Assembly (NCBI RefSeq): GCF_004358205.1
Contig: NZ_SMYO01000009.1
Location: 1 to 64,000, forward strand
From: Bacillus salipaludis
GTDB taxonomy: Bacteria; Bacillota; Bacilli; Bacillales_B; DSM-18226
Direction: 5' to 3'
Length of the DNA stretch: 64,000 bases
A program made the position numbers and the translations under genes. Shown in pieces: positions 35,484-43,381 of this stretch; the stretch's first letter is position 1; the number at the start of each line of letters is the position of its first letter. The notes under the pieces are model-generated. The model made no database searches and had not been told where the DNA came from. It saw only the letters and a program-made list of their open reading frames with translations.

Positions 35484-36425
35484 ATGGAAAAAGTACGTAG
35501 AAGAAGGAAAGTTAGATGGAAAAGAGTATTTGGGATGCTTTTTATATTGATGATAATATTTACAACGGCTTATTCAATTTATCAATATAAGCGAGGACTT
35601 TCGATTGCAGAGGCAGGAAGTTACTTAGGTAATAAAAAACAAACTGATACATTCAAAGGGAAAGAAGTAAAGTTTGGGAAACTCAATGTTCTTCTTTTAG
35701 GCAGCGACTCACGTGGTGAAAAGCATTCACGAACAGATTCCATTATGATCGCCCATTATGATCAAAATTCTCATCAAGCGAAATTGATTTCCATTATGAG
35801 AGATACATACGTTGATATACCCGGTCACGGAATGCAAAAGATAAATGCGGCTTATGCCTTTGGTGGTCCGGAGCTTTTAAGACAAACCATTGAAGAAAAT
35901 TTCCATATTGATGTGAACTATTATGCAATGGTAGATTTTAAAGGTTTTTCCAAAGTGGTGGATGTCCTTGCACCAGATGGGATTGAAGTAGATGTTCCGC
36001 ATCAAATGTCCTCCGGAATTGGGATGACGTTAAACCCTGGAAAGCAAACGCTGCACGGGGACAAGTTATTAGGCTATGTCCGGTTTAGACATGACAATCT
36101 AAGTGATTTTGGCCGTGTCGAGCGGCAACAGGAGGTCCTAACTAAACTGGAGGATCAGGCATTAAGTATGGGAAGTGTTATCAAGATTCCGAAACTATTA
36201 GGTGTAATCAATCCATATATTGAAACCAATCTGGATTCATCAACGTTATTTTCTTTGGGGAGGGATTTAATTACGAATCGCTCCTCAAATTTAAAAACTC
36301 TGCGGGTTCCAGTTGATGGTTCCTTCACAAACGAACGATTTGACAATGTAGGAGAGGTCCTAAGTATTAATTTGGATCAAAATATAGCAGAAATTGATAA
36401 ATTCCTTACCTCAACAAGCAGCTAA
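35484..36425 (+). CDS. LytR-CpsA-Psr (LCP) family cell-wall glycopolymer ligase
   Basis: 313-residue membrane-anchored extracellular enzyme that transfers teichoic acid or other anionic polymer from its lipid carrier to peptidoglycan. One N-terminal helix (residues 14-32) is preceded by a basic patch. LCP motifs are VLLLGSDSRGE, RTDSIMI, SIMRDTYVDIPGHGMQKINAAYAFGG and VRFRHDNLSDFGRVERQQ, with the conserved Arg and Asp residues that bind polyprenyl pyrophosphate. It resembles TagT/TagU/TagV; which is unclear. GGAGGTACGAG precedes the ATG. Confidence 0.92.
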   Translation: MEKVRRRRKVRWKRVFGMLFILMIIFTTAYSIYQYKRGLSIAEAGSYLGNKKQTDTFKGKEVKFGKLNVLLLGSDSRGEKHSRTDSIMIAHYDQNSHQAKLISIMRDTYVDIPGHGMQKINAAYAFGGPELLRQTIEENFHIDVNYYAMVDFKGFSKVVDVLAPDGIEVDVPHQMSSGIGMTLNPGKQTLHGDKLLGYVRFRHDNLSDFGRVERQQEVLTKLEDQALSMGSVIKIPKLLGVINPYIETNLDSSTLFSLGRDLITNRSSNLKTLRVPVDGSFTNERFDNVGEVLSINLDQNIAEIDKFLTSTSS

Positions 36426-36452
36426 TCGATTTTTTTCGATTGGCTTTTTTTG
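36423..36452 (+). terminator. Terminator of the LCP gene
   Basis: Stem AATCGA / TCGATT overlapping the stop, then GGCTTTTTTTG. Confidence 0.65.
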
Positions 36453-36484
36453 TAAGCTATGTTAAAGAACAATGATGATTTTTA

Positions 36485-36698
36485 AACAAAGTTGATTGGA
36501 GCGGAAGGCACGAAGACTCCTCGAAAATGCTAACGCATTTTCTTCGTGCGTGGGCCGATTCAAGGGAGCAATTCAGTGTCCTGTGGGAGTACGGAGTAGG
36601 GGAAAAAGACCCCGCAGGAGCAAAGCGACGAGGAGGCTCACCAGACCGCCCACGAACCGCTTGTGCCTGGAGCGGAAATCAACATCCAAGTTTAACAG
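36485..36698 (+). repeat. Dispersed Bacillaceae repeat, copy 2 (long form)
   Basis: Core 36491-36683 with the same ends as copy 1. It contains an internal block CGAAAATGCTAACGCATTTT...TTCAGTGTCCTG (about 36523-36583) absent from copy 1 and shared with copy 3, and one unit of the GACCGCCCACGAACCGC motif that is expanded in copy 1. Confidence 0.88.
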
Positions 36699-36840
36699 GG
36701 GGTTTTTGTAAATAAAAACCTGATGAAATCGCCGTTTCAGTTGGATGGACAACTCCGTAAACTATATTAATACCTCGTATTGTAAGGAAATTCAGCAATA
36801 TAAAAGGGGGATTTTTTGTTATAAAGGCAGGTGAAGGGAA

Positions 36841-37638
36841 TTGTATTTAGTTGGTTTTTATTCTCCAAAAGCAAAATCAGGTGTTACAGAATTGTCTTTA
36901 TCGATTTATCATTGGCTTAAAAAAAACACCAGTCTTTCGGCAGCATTTATTTCTTACGGGACTTTAGAAAAAGAAGAAATTTCAACGGAGTTGATCCATG
37001 AATTCTCAAAATTATCTCTGGCAGAAAAAAAACGAAAAATTAAACAGATGAAAAAGGAATTTGATATTATCATATACGATGCATCCAGTCAGCTATCAGA
37101 AGGAGTATTAAGCCTATTACCCATTGTTGACCGCTTATTCGTTGTTGGCGAAGAACATCGGGATTTCGCGGTAAAACTTCAGCAGATCATTGAATTTGAT
37201 AAAATTTTTGATAAGCACGTAAAAAATTTTATTACCCATTTAAAAGGAAATAAAACCTTTATCATTCGCGAAAGTAAGGAAAACCATGTGATTGGCTTTA
37301 ATTATTCAAATAAAGAAACAAATGAAATTGGTCAAATGATCTATACAGATTATGTCACTCATTATCTAAATAAAAACCTGATTAAAAAAAATGAAAGGGT
37401 TTACAGTAAAATTAAACAAATTCCTAAGGATGAGTTGGCAATCGGTTTATATAAATTAGGAATTGATTTTGAAAAAGCTTTATTATTCCATGCTTTCATT
37501 CATTTACGAGAAGAATTAGGGCAGGATTACAAAGATGCGCTAGAAACACTGTTTCCACGATTAATCCATTCCACGTTTGAAGAACTTTTAGACAAGTTCC
37601 GAAGTGAATTATTCTTATTTTCACACTTTAAACTTTAG
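36841..37638 (+). CDS. ParA/MinD-fold protein with a degenerate P-loop
   Basis: 265 residues from a TTG start with GGTGAAGGG just ahead. It begins YLVGFYSPKAKSGVTELSLS, which follows the ParA/MinD deviant Walker A layout (KGGVGKTT) but has lost the catalytic lysine and threonine. FDIIIYDASSQLSEG resembles Walker B and switch, followed by DRLFVVGEEHRDF. The C-terminal half is helical and unrecognised. A non-hydrolysing relative of MinD or CpaE-type pseudo-ATPases is the best reading; function is unknown. Confidence 0.55.
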   Translation: MYLVGFYSPKAKSGVTELSLSIYHWLKKNTSLSAAFISYGTLEKEEISTELIHEFSKLSLAEKKRKIKQMKKEFDIIIYDASSQLSEGVLSLLPIVDRLFVVGEEHRDFAVKLQQIIEFDKIFDKHVKNFITHLKGNKTFIIRESKENHVIGFNYSNKETNEIGQMIYTDYVTHYLNKNLIKKNERVYSKIKQIPKDELAIGLYKLGIDFEKALLFHAFIHLREELGQDYKDALETLFPRLIHSTFEELLDKFRSELFLFSHFKL

Positions 37639-37700
37639 CCATTCTCCACTAAGTAGACCCTCGGTAAACTTTTTTCCTGCGTAAAACTGATCCTATTGGA

Positions 37701-37728
37701 TTCCGGCGCAATAATCATTGCGCCGGAA
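37701..37728. other. 12-bp perfect hairpin without T-run
   Basis: TTCCGGCGCAAT / ATTGCGCCGGAA with a 4-nt loop between convergent genes. Neither strand has a T-run, though it sits where a terminator would be expected for both. Confidence 0.6.
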
Positions 37729-37738
37729 GATAGAGTTC

Positions 37739-38893
37739 TCAATTCTCTTTCACCATTTTAGCAACTGGGCGATAAATCTGAAAAAGAATCAATGCAAGGA
37801 CTGATAGGACTGCCCCTGAGATGTAGGGCAAACCAATTGTGATTGAAAATAACCATCCACCCATTGGAGGCCCGATAATTCTTCCTAATGAATCAAAAGA
37901 AGAGAGTAAACCGGTTGAACTTCCATGTCCTGCTGTTGAAGTTTTCGTTAGCAAAGCAGAGACACTTGGACGAATTACACCATTACCAATTCCAAATATC
38001 GTTAAATAAACGGCAGCAGTTAGAAAACTATTCACAAGGAGGATGAGTCCAAAACCAATTGCTGAAACAATAATACCTCCTTGAATAACCATTCTTTCTC
38101 CATATTTCTTCGTTAGTCGGCCAACCAATCCACCTTGGATTATGGCACTTGCAAACCCCATAATCATAAATACATAACCAAGTTCTACTGTATCTATACC
38201 CGCTTTTTTGGCAGCAAAATAGGCAAAGGTTGCTTCTAAACCGGAGAGAGATAAAGAAATCAATAATTGCATGACAAATAGAATCGATGTGGGTCCGTTA
38301 AAAGCTTCTAGCAATGATGGTCTTTTTTCGACCGATTTCTTCTCTGAAGATTCTTTTAGTAATAAAAACACAAGGATTAAGGTAATGAAGGAGGAGGCAC
38401 TTGCCAGCAAAAATGGTAATCCTAAGCTTATTTTTGAAAAAATCCCCCCAACAGCCGGACCAAAAACAAAGCCCAAACCTGTTGCCGCTCCAATGATTCC
38501 CATTCCTTTCCCACGATTTTCTTCCGTTGTGATATCAGCTACATAGGCCATAGCGGTTGGCATATTGGCCGATGAAAGTATCCCACCGAGAATTCTTGCC
38601 GCAAACAGCATCCATAACTGTGTTGATAACCCTTGAATTAAAAAAGAAATCCCAAGACCCGCAATTCCAATCATCATTACAGGTTTACGGCCAATCCGAT
38701 CAGAAACCCGTCCCCAGATGGGAGCAAAAATTAACTGCATAAAAGAATAAACTGCCATTAAAAGGCCCAGCTCTGTTGGCGAAGCTCCGATCTGTTCCGC
38801 GTAAAAAGGCAGGACAGGGATGATAATCCCAAAACCAATCATCACGAGAAACATGACAAAAAATAAAATCGGTAAAGCATTTTTGTTTTGCAA
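37739..38893 (-). CDS. MFS multidrug efflux transporter (DHA1/TetA type)
   Basis: 384 residues with twelve predicted helices. Motif A GRVSDRIGRKPVMMIGI is after helix 2, motif C GLGFVFGPAVGGIFS is in helix 5 and marks proton-coupled exporters, and the second-half motif A-like LVGRLTKKYGERMVIQGG is seen. It resembles Bacillus Bmr/Blt and NorA-like pumps; the substrate is unknown. No adjacent regulator. Confidence 0.88.
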   Translation of the reverse strand: MQNKNALPILFFVMFLVMIGFGIIIPVLPFYAEQIGASPTELGLLMAVYSFMQLIFAPIWGRVSDRIGRKPVMMIGIAGLGISFLIQGLSTQLWMLFAARILGGILSSANMPTAMAYVADITTEENRGKGMGIIGAATGLGFVFGPAVGGIFSKISLGLPFLLASASSFITLILVFLLLKESSEKKSVEKRPSLLEAFNGPTSILFVMQLLISLSLSGLEATFAYFAAKKAGIDTVELGYVFMIMGFASAIIQGGLVGRLTKKYGERMVIQGGIIVSAIGFGLILLVNSFLTAAVYLTIFGIGNGVIRPSVSALLTKTSTAGHGSSTGLLSSFDSLGRIIGPPMGGWLFSITIGLPYISGAVLSVLALILFQIYRPVAKMVKEN

Positions 38894-38934
38894 AGAATCA
38901 ACTCATTTCTATAAAAAATAGCAATTAATTTCTA

Positions 38935-39030
38935 TTAATAGGATAAAGGAATGCACGTTTTTAAGCAATTTATTCCATGCACACCATCAAGGTATCCTAG
39001 ATCTCGAACACGGTGAAGAATCAGTTCCAT
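38935..39030 (-). pseudogene. 31-codon ORF, possible gene fragment
   Basis: Reads MELILHRVRDLGYLDGVHG, then INCLKTC and a stop, with GGAG five bases before the ATG. Its composition is protein-like, but the upstream frame (FGLSFMEKT) suggests a longer ancestor with a frameshift. Family not recognised. Confidence 0.3.
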
Positions 39031-39117
39031 GTTTTCTCCATGAATGATAAGCCAAAAGTACTATTATCCCCAAAGTTCAATTCATAATTTTATGAAAATT
39101 TGTTATGATGATCTTAA

Positions 39118-39319
39118 AAAAATGAAAAGGGAGATGATAAAAAATTCCAAAAAAGTGGGAAAAGGTAATTGATCCAAATAATAAGTACGGTGGGGCTTTT
39201 ATCCTTAGTGACCTTATGAAGAAGCTTCAGAAATTGTAAAAACTTATAGGAGCCATTTTGATGGCAGCAAATTAGTAAGAAAGGCCATCCAGCCAAAGGA
39301 CACAAATCGAAAACCCAGC
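39118..39319 (+). pseudogene. Frameshifted small gene remnant
   Basis: Two protein-like pieces in different frames, KIPKKWEKVIDPNNKYGG...LMKKLQKL (stop) and VKTYRSHFDGSKLVRKAIQP...KPS (stop), follow an ATGAAAAGGGAG start region. One or two single-base changes would join them into about 65 residues. Family not recognised. Confidence 0.3.
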
Positions 39320-39452
39320 TAAAGGAAATCCTAGTAATTGCATTGTTTTAGCAAATTGCTAGCAAGTTCTAGCGATTAAATAGCAAGGTAAATAGGAGTG
39401 TTTTTAAAGTAAAAAACAAGTCGATAAAGAAGAGGAAAAAGAGGAGAGAATC

Positions 39453-40076
39453 ATGATTCATAATTTTTTTCTATTTATTATAATGTGTATTGTATTAATT
39501 ATCTTGCCCGGTCCTGATACAGCCATCACCACAAAAAATACCCTTACTATCGGGAAAGTTGGAGGGCTAAGGACCGTATATGGCACATGCTGTGCTCTGA
39601 TGATTCATACAACAGCAGCAGTAGTAGGTTTATCTGCAATAATCGTCAAATCTGCCATGGTCTTTTCTATTTTTAAATTTGTAGGTGCGCTCTACTTGTT
39701 TTACCTTGGAGTGAAAACGCTATGGTCTTTAAAAAAGAAAAAGACAAATGAAATCATTCCAAAAAATACTTATCAAGGTCACTCTTGTTTTAAACAGGGA
39801 TTTCTAACCAACCTGTTAAATCCTAAAGTAGCTGTATTTTTCTTAACCTTTTTACCACAGTTTTTAGATGGCAGCAGCCAAACATTCCTTCCGTTTCTTT
39901 TGATGGGAATCACCTATACCGTTTTAACCGTCATCTGGTTTTTATTATATATTTCTTTAATTAATCAAATAAGTGCTTTCATTAAAAAACCTTCCGTCAA
40001 CAAATTGATGGAGGGAGTTACAGGTCTCGTATTGATTGTATTCGGTTTAAAATTGGCACTGGAAAAAGCAAACTAA
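39453..40076 (+). CDS. LysE/RhtB-family amino-acid exporter
   Basis: 207-residue membrane protein with six helices. The family signature LIILPGPDTAITTKNTLTIGK is at residues about 16-36, and GFLTNLLNPKVAVFFLTFLPQF at about 113-134. Members export amino acids such as homoserine, threonine or lysine; the substrate is not deducible. GAGGAGAGAATC precedes ATG. Monocistronic with a terminator. Confidence 0.9.
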   Translation: MIHNFFLFIIMCIVLIILPGPDTAITTKNTLTIGKVGGLRTVYGTCCALMIHTTAAVVGLSAIIVKSAMVFSIFKFVGALYLFYLGVKTLWSLKKKKTNEIIPKNTYQGHSCFKQGFLTNLLNPKVAVFFLTFLPQFLDGSSQTFLPFLLMGITYTVLTVIWFLLYISLINQISAFIKKPSVNKLMEGVTGLVLIVFGLKLALEKAN

Positions 40077-40107
40077 AAAGCAGCGGAGTTTTCCGCTGCT
40101 TTTACTT
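40075..40107 (+). terminator. Terminator of the LysE-family gene
   Basis: Stem AAAAGCAGCGGA / TCCGCTGCTTTT with a short loop; also T-rich on the opposite side. Confidence 0.88.
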
Positions 40108-40117
40108 ATCCACTTTC

Positions 40118-40603
40118 TTATAAGCAGACAGCAGGTAGGCATTGAATTGCATGAAAGCCTGAGAGATCCACATTTACACAGACGCCTGTTGCCATTAAAT
40201 CATCGATATTTTCACAATTTAATTGGGAACAGGGGGAACAAATAGGCTTACCTTTGGAATTACACTTTTGATGGTTTTTAAATTTTAATAGCTCCAATAC
40301 GGCACAATCATCTTTGATATCAATAATCCGAAAAACGAAGGTAATAAAACAAACAAACGTTTCGCTTTTAGAATTTTTATCCCGGCAAGTAGTCACTCCT
40401 TCCACCTTAAAGGGATCACAATCACAATAAAGGATAAATGGAATGGTGTTATTGCTATAATGATTGCCTAACTCACCAAGTGGAGCTAAGCAGGATGTTT
40501 GGCATGACTCGCCTTTTTTCTTTTTTGCTTTTCTTTGTGCTTCAAGGATTTTTTCCAGTGTCTTTTTAATACACCTGTTTTCCTCGTAACAACTATCTTC
40601 CAT
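40118..40603 (-). CDS. CotY/CotZ-family cysteine-rich spore coat protein
   Basis: 161 residues with 16 cysteines. The CotY/CotZ/ExsY pattern is visible: SCYEENRCIKKTLEKILEAQ, CQTSCLAPLG, PFILYCDCDPFKVEGV, ETFVCFITFVFRIIDIKDDCAVLELL and DLMATGVCVNVDLSGFHAIQCL. These proteins self-assemble by disulfides into the spore crust or exosporium. ATG 40603 follows AAGGGGCG at good spacing. A SigK-like -10 lies 38 bp upstream. Single gene. Confidence 0.9.
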   Translation of the reverse strand: MEDSCYEENRCIKKTLEKILEAQRKAKKKKGESCQTSCLAPLGELGNHYSNNTIPFILYCDCDPFKVEGVTTCRDKNSKSETFVCFITFVFRIIDIKDDCAVLELLKFKNHQKCNSKGKPICSPCSQLNCENIDDLMATGVCVNVDLSGFHAIQCLPAVCL

Positions 40604-40640
40604 AAAAAAACGCCCCTTCTTGTAAAAAAAGTACATGCTA

Positions 40641-40649
40641 TATCATATG
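40641..40649 (-). promoter_or_regulatory. SigK-like -10 of the CotY/CotZ-type gene
   Basis: On the minus strand CATATGATA fits CATANNNTA; the -35 AC is not well placed. Late mother-cell expression is expected for this family. Confidence 0.4.
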
Positions 40650-40704
40650 GAAGGTCGTCCTATTTGGAATAGGTGAATCACCTTTAAATCCTTTTTTCGA
40701 TAAA

Positions 40705-40730
40705 AAAACAGACTACCAAGTCTGTTTTAC
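40705..40730 (-). terminator. Terminator of the PNPOx-like gene
   Basis: Stem AAAACAGACT / AGTCTGTTTT, 4-nt loop, with TTTTTTT on the minus strand. Confidence 0.88.
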
Positions 40731-41282
40731 TTATTTTGTCGATTCATGATGCTGGGTTTTGCCATTATAAAATAATTTTTCAATCTGAATTGGATTTTCC
40801 TTTGCACTTAGATCCAGAGCTTTTATCTTATATACAGCGGTTCTGCTGCCAAGCGAAGAACGGTATTTTTCTACGTGTGAACTTGAAAGAGCGTGTTCGT
40901 AATAGCCCGGAACATATTTATCGAGCATTTTCTGCATGGCCTTGACCGCTTCATCGAGATCCACAACTAATTCTGCTTCTCCAAAAACCATTACGCTAAT
41001 ATAGGCAGTATCTGTCTTAGCAGGTACAGGGTGGGTTAGGGTGCCAAGGTTCGCACTCACCGTAAAACAGGCCTTGGCATTTTCCTCCATTATAGTTACC
41101 TTTCTGCCTTCAGCTGCTCCGTGAAAATAAATCGCCCCATCCAGCCAAACAAAATTAAGCGGGATTACATAGGGGGTGTTACCGTCTGCCAAACCTAAAA
41201 AACCGGTTTTCTCCTGCTCTAAAAACAGATTGATTTTTTCTTGATCCTTGCATTCTAAAGCCCTTTGTCTTATTGGAATCAT
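40731..41282 (-). CDS. Pyridoxamine 5'-phosphate oxidase-like flavoprotein
   Basis: 183-residue split-barrel FMN-binding protein. [21 protein letters not shown] and [25 protein letters not shown] are typical of the YhbP/NimA-like branch of the PNPOx fold; [20 protein letters not shown] follows. Start ATG 41282 has GGTGAGGAGAG ahead. Divergently paired with a MocR-type regulator, a pairing often seen where the regulator controls the oxidase. The substrate is unknown. Confidence 0.82.
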   Translation of the reverse strand: MIPIRQRALECKDQEKINLFLEQEKTGFLGLADGNTPYVIPLNFVWLDGAIYFHGAAEGRKVTIMEENAKACFTVSANLGTLTHPVPAKTDTAYISVMVFGEAELVVDLDEAVKAMQKMLDKYVPGYYEHALSSSHVEKYRSSLGSRTAVYKIKALDLSAKENPIQIEKLFYNGKTQHHESTK

Positions 41283-41316
41283 ATTTTACTCTCCTCACCA
41301 AATTTTAGTGTTATAC

Positions 41317-41331
41317 TCATTTTAAAAATGA
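41317..41331. promoter_or_regulatory. 7-1-7 palindrome in the PNPOx/MocR divergent promoter
   Basis: TCATTTTAAAAATGA is a perfect 7-1-7 inverted repeat beside TATAAC, the likely -10 of the minus-strand gene. It is a candidate operator for the divergent MocR protein. Confidence 0.45.
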
Positions 41332-41392
41332 ATTGCCCTTGTTAAAAGAGACAGTATTACATAAATTTATAGGGACAGAAGAGGAGGAAAAT

Positions 41393-42802
41393 GTGGATAT
41401 CATTCCCTTTATCAAAAAAGAAGACGTCAATCCAATGTATTTACAGCTCTATCAATATTTTCGCGAACAAATTGAAACAGGACAATTACCCGCAGGAACC
41501 AAACTGCCATCTATTCGCCAGCTTTCGCACACAACCAATATTAGTAAAAATACAGTCGAAATGGCGTATCAACAGCTTGTTGCGGAAGGGTATGTTGAAG
41601 GAAAGGAAAAAAAAGGGTTATTTGTTTTACAATTGGACGATTTTCATTTCAATGATAGACACCGTGAAACTCAGCCACTGATGGAAAGTGTAAATGCGAC
41701 CCAAGAAGAAAAAATTCAGATTGATTTCCAATATGGCGATATTGATTTGGAACATTTTCCGCATAAGACATGGAAAAAATGTTTAGTCGATGCATTGGAA
41801 AATCCTAGTCAAGAAGTTTTTTCTTATGGTAATAAAAAAGGTCACCTTGGACTGCGAAGTGAAATCGCCCATTATCTCTATCAAGCGCGAGGAGTAAAAT
41901 GTTCCCCGGATCAGGTCATTCTCACTGCCGGGACGCAAACAGCCATTCAATTGATATGCCAGCTTCTTTCCTTAGGAAATAACAGGGTAGCCATGGAGAA
42001 TCCTGGATATGATGGGGTTCGCCATGTTTTTGAAAGTCAAAATTGTATGATCACTCCGATCTCGCTGGAAGATGATGGTATCAAAATTGAAGAGTTAGAG
42101 AATAGTACTGCCCTTTGTGCATATGTAACCCCATCCCATCAGTTTCCATTGGGAATGGTGCTGCCCATTCAGAAGCGAATCAAACTGCTACAATGGGCTG
42201 AGAAAAATGCCAGTTATGTTATAGAGGATGATTATGATGGAGAATTTCGTTACCAGGGCCAGCCGATTCCCTCGTTGAAATCATTGGATAAGAATGGGAA
42301 CGTTATTTATCTCGGAACCTTCTCAAAGGCTTTTCTTCCTGCTGCTAGAATCAGTTATCTTGTGCTGCCAGAAAAATTACTTGAACGCTTCCAATCAGAT
42401 TTCTCTTTTTATAATCAATCCGTTTCTCCCTTGATTCAGGAAGCACTTTATCGATTTATGAAAGATGGTTATTTTAGCCGACATATTCGAAAAATGAGGA
42501 AAATATATCAATTGAAACAAAAAGTGCTGTTAGCGGCTATCGATGAATACTTAGGAAAAAATGTCAAGGTGATTGGCCAAAAGGCGGGCCTGCATTTACT
42601 GCTTGAATTTTACAATCTGGATACGAGGAAACTGGTGCAGCAGGCAGAAAAACTGGGAGTGCGGATTTACTTGACACAACAGTATTGGCATCAGACCGCA
42701 CCTATTTCCAATCAGCCAATCATGATCGGGTATGGGGGATTATCTGAGGCAAGCATACAAGCGGGGATTAAAAAGATGGCCGTTGCATTAAAGTGTTATT
42801 AA
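41393..42802 (+). CDS. MocR/GabR-type regulator (GntR HTH fused to aminotransferase fold)
   Basis: About 469 residues. The winged HTH (residues about 10-75: PMYLQLYQYFREQIETGQLP, GTKLPSIRQLSHTTNISKNT) is joined to a fold-type I aminotransferase domain with VILTAGTQTAIQLICQLL, VIEDDYDGEFRY and GTFSKAFLPAARISYLV, where the lysine binds PLP. The GTG at 41393 is preferred: AGAGGAGG lies 5 bp upstream and the family starts at this DIIPF; the longer TTG start at 41333 lacks a ribosome site. Probably a PLP-sensing regulator of the divergent gene. Confidence 0.88.
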   Translation: MDIIPFIKKEDVNPMYLQLYQYFREQIETGQLPAGTKLPSIRQLSHTTNISKNTVEMAYQQLVAEGYVEGKEKKGLFVLQLDDFHFNDRHRETQPLMESVNATQEEKIQIDFQYGDIDLEHFPHKTWKKCLVDALENPSQEVFSYGNKKGHLGLRSEIAHYLYQARGVKCSPDQVILTAGTQTAIQLICQLLSLGNNRVAMENPGYDGVRHVFESQNCMITPISLEDDGIKIEELENSTALCAYVTPSHQFPLGMVLPIQKRIKLLQWAEKNASYVIEDDYDGEFRYQGQPIPSLKSLDKNGNVIYLGTFSKAFLPAARISYLVLPEKLLERFQSDFSFYNQSVSPLIQEALYRFMKDGYFSRHIRKMRKIYQLKQKVLLAAIDEYLGKNVKVIGQKAGLHLLLEFYNLDTRKLVQQAEKLGVRIYLTQQYWHQTAPISNQPIMIGYGGLSEASIQAGIKKMAVALKCY

Positions 42803-42848
42803 AACCCATGTTTGTAAACAATATTCTACTAATATAGCAAAGAGTTTA

Positions 42849-42876
42849 ACCAAGGCACCTGCTTGTACATATACTA
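42849..42876 (+). promoter_or_regulatory. SigK-like promoter of the GerPA/GerPF-type gene
   Basis: -35 AAC(C) near 42848-42851, 17-bp spacer, -10 CATATACTA (fits CATANNNTA). gerP genes are SigK-dependent in B. subtilis. Confidence 0.5.
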
Positions 42877-42908
42877 TTTTATATGGACAGGGGGGAGGTG
42901 TGGTTGAA

Positions 42909-43091
42909 TTGGACATCAATAAAGATGGCATAAATATTGGTACTATTTCAGGTGGAATTGTTAATTTTGGCGGAGCAGTAATCATTTCCCCGATCTCCGT
43001 TACAAGGACAACCTCCGGTCCAGGGGAAGAAAATTCTGCCAACCAACAAACAGTGACTGAGATTCTAAATTTAATAAGGACGATGCTTTAA
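42909..43091 (+). CDS. GerPA/GerPF-type spore germination protein
   Basis: 60-residue protein from a TTG start with GGGGAGGTG 8 bp ahead; the in-frame GTG at 42900 overlaps that site. SGGIVNFGGAVIISPISVTR and TTSGPGEENSAN match the GerPA/GerPF family, whose members are short and carry VSGVVNFGD...SPKSxxKTxSGSGSxN. Such proteins help germinants pass the coat. Here it stands alone, not in a hexacistronic gerP operon. Confidence 0.78.
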   Translation: MDINKDGINIGTISGGIVNFGGAVIISPISVTRTTSGPGEENSANQQTVTEILNLIRTML

Positions 43092-43112
43092 AATTAGCAT
43101 CGTCCTTATTGT
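43073..43112 (+). terminator. Terminator overlapping the GerP-type stop
   Basis: 15-bp perfect stem AATAAGGACGATGCT / AGCATCGTCCTTATT with an 8-nt loop spanning the stop codon. Confidence 0.8.
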
Positions 43113-43117
43113 TTAGT

Positions 43118-43254
43118 TTAGGAAGCTTTTACTTCGATACTCTGCGTTACTGCTTGTTGCAGCTTTGCCGGTTGAATAATATTGAACACAATATTTAAGA
43201 AATAGCTGTTAAGCTCCCAGCAACAATTCCGCTGTTCGTAAGAATTTTTACACC
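43118..43254 (-). pseudogene. Decayed duplicate of the 3' end of pbuX
   Basis: This 137-bp segment aligns with 44988-45126, the end of the intact xanthine permease gene, at roughly 85 percent by eye, including the stop codon and the last residues VTQ.IEVKAS. A one-base deletion (AAGAAATAGC against AAGAAAATAGC) breaks the frame and the upstream gene is missing. Confidence 0.85.
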
Positions 43255-43323
43255 CTCCCGAAAATTCCTCAGCATATTTTAATCATCCAAAATTATTTTT
43301 CAAAATAGACATACATCATTTTT

Positions 43324-43353
43324 ATTCATTTATTAATAGATTAATAAATGAAT
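43324..43353 (+). repeat. 13-bp perfect palindrome upstream of the Ser-Lys-repeat gene
   Basis: ATTCATTTATTAA and TTAATAAATGAAT separated by TAGA. It lies 28 bp before the start codon: either a leader hairpin or an operator. Confidence 0.8.
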
Positions 43354-43381
43354 TATAAAAAATTATGGAGTGATTGGAAAT

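Larger units (their letters stand above)
38894..39452. other. 558-bp region with decayed coding fragments
   Basis: No intact gene. Two stretches look like remnants: a 31-codon ORF on the minus strand (38935-39030) and frameshifted segments on the plus strand (about 39118-39319). See the separate entries. Confidence 0.5.
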
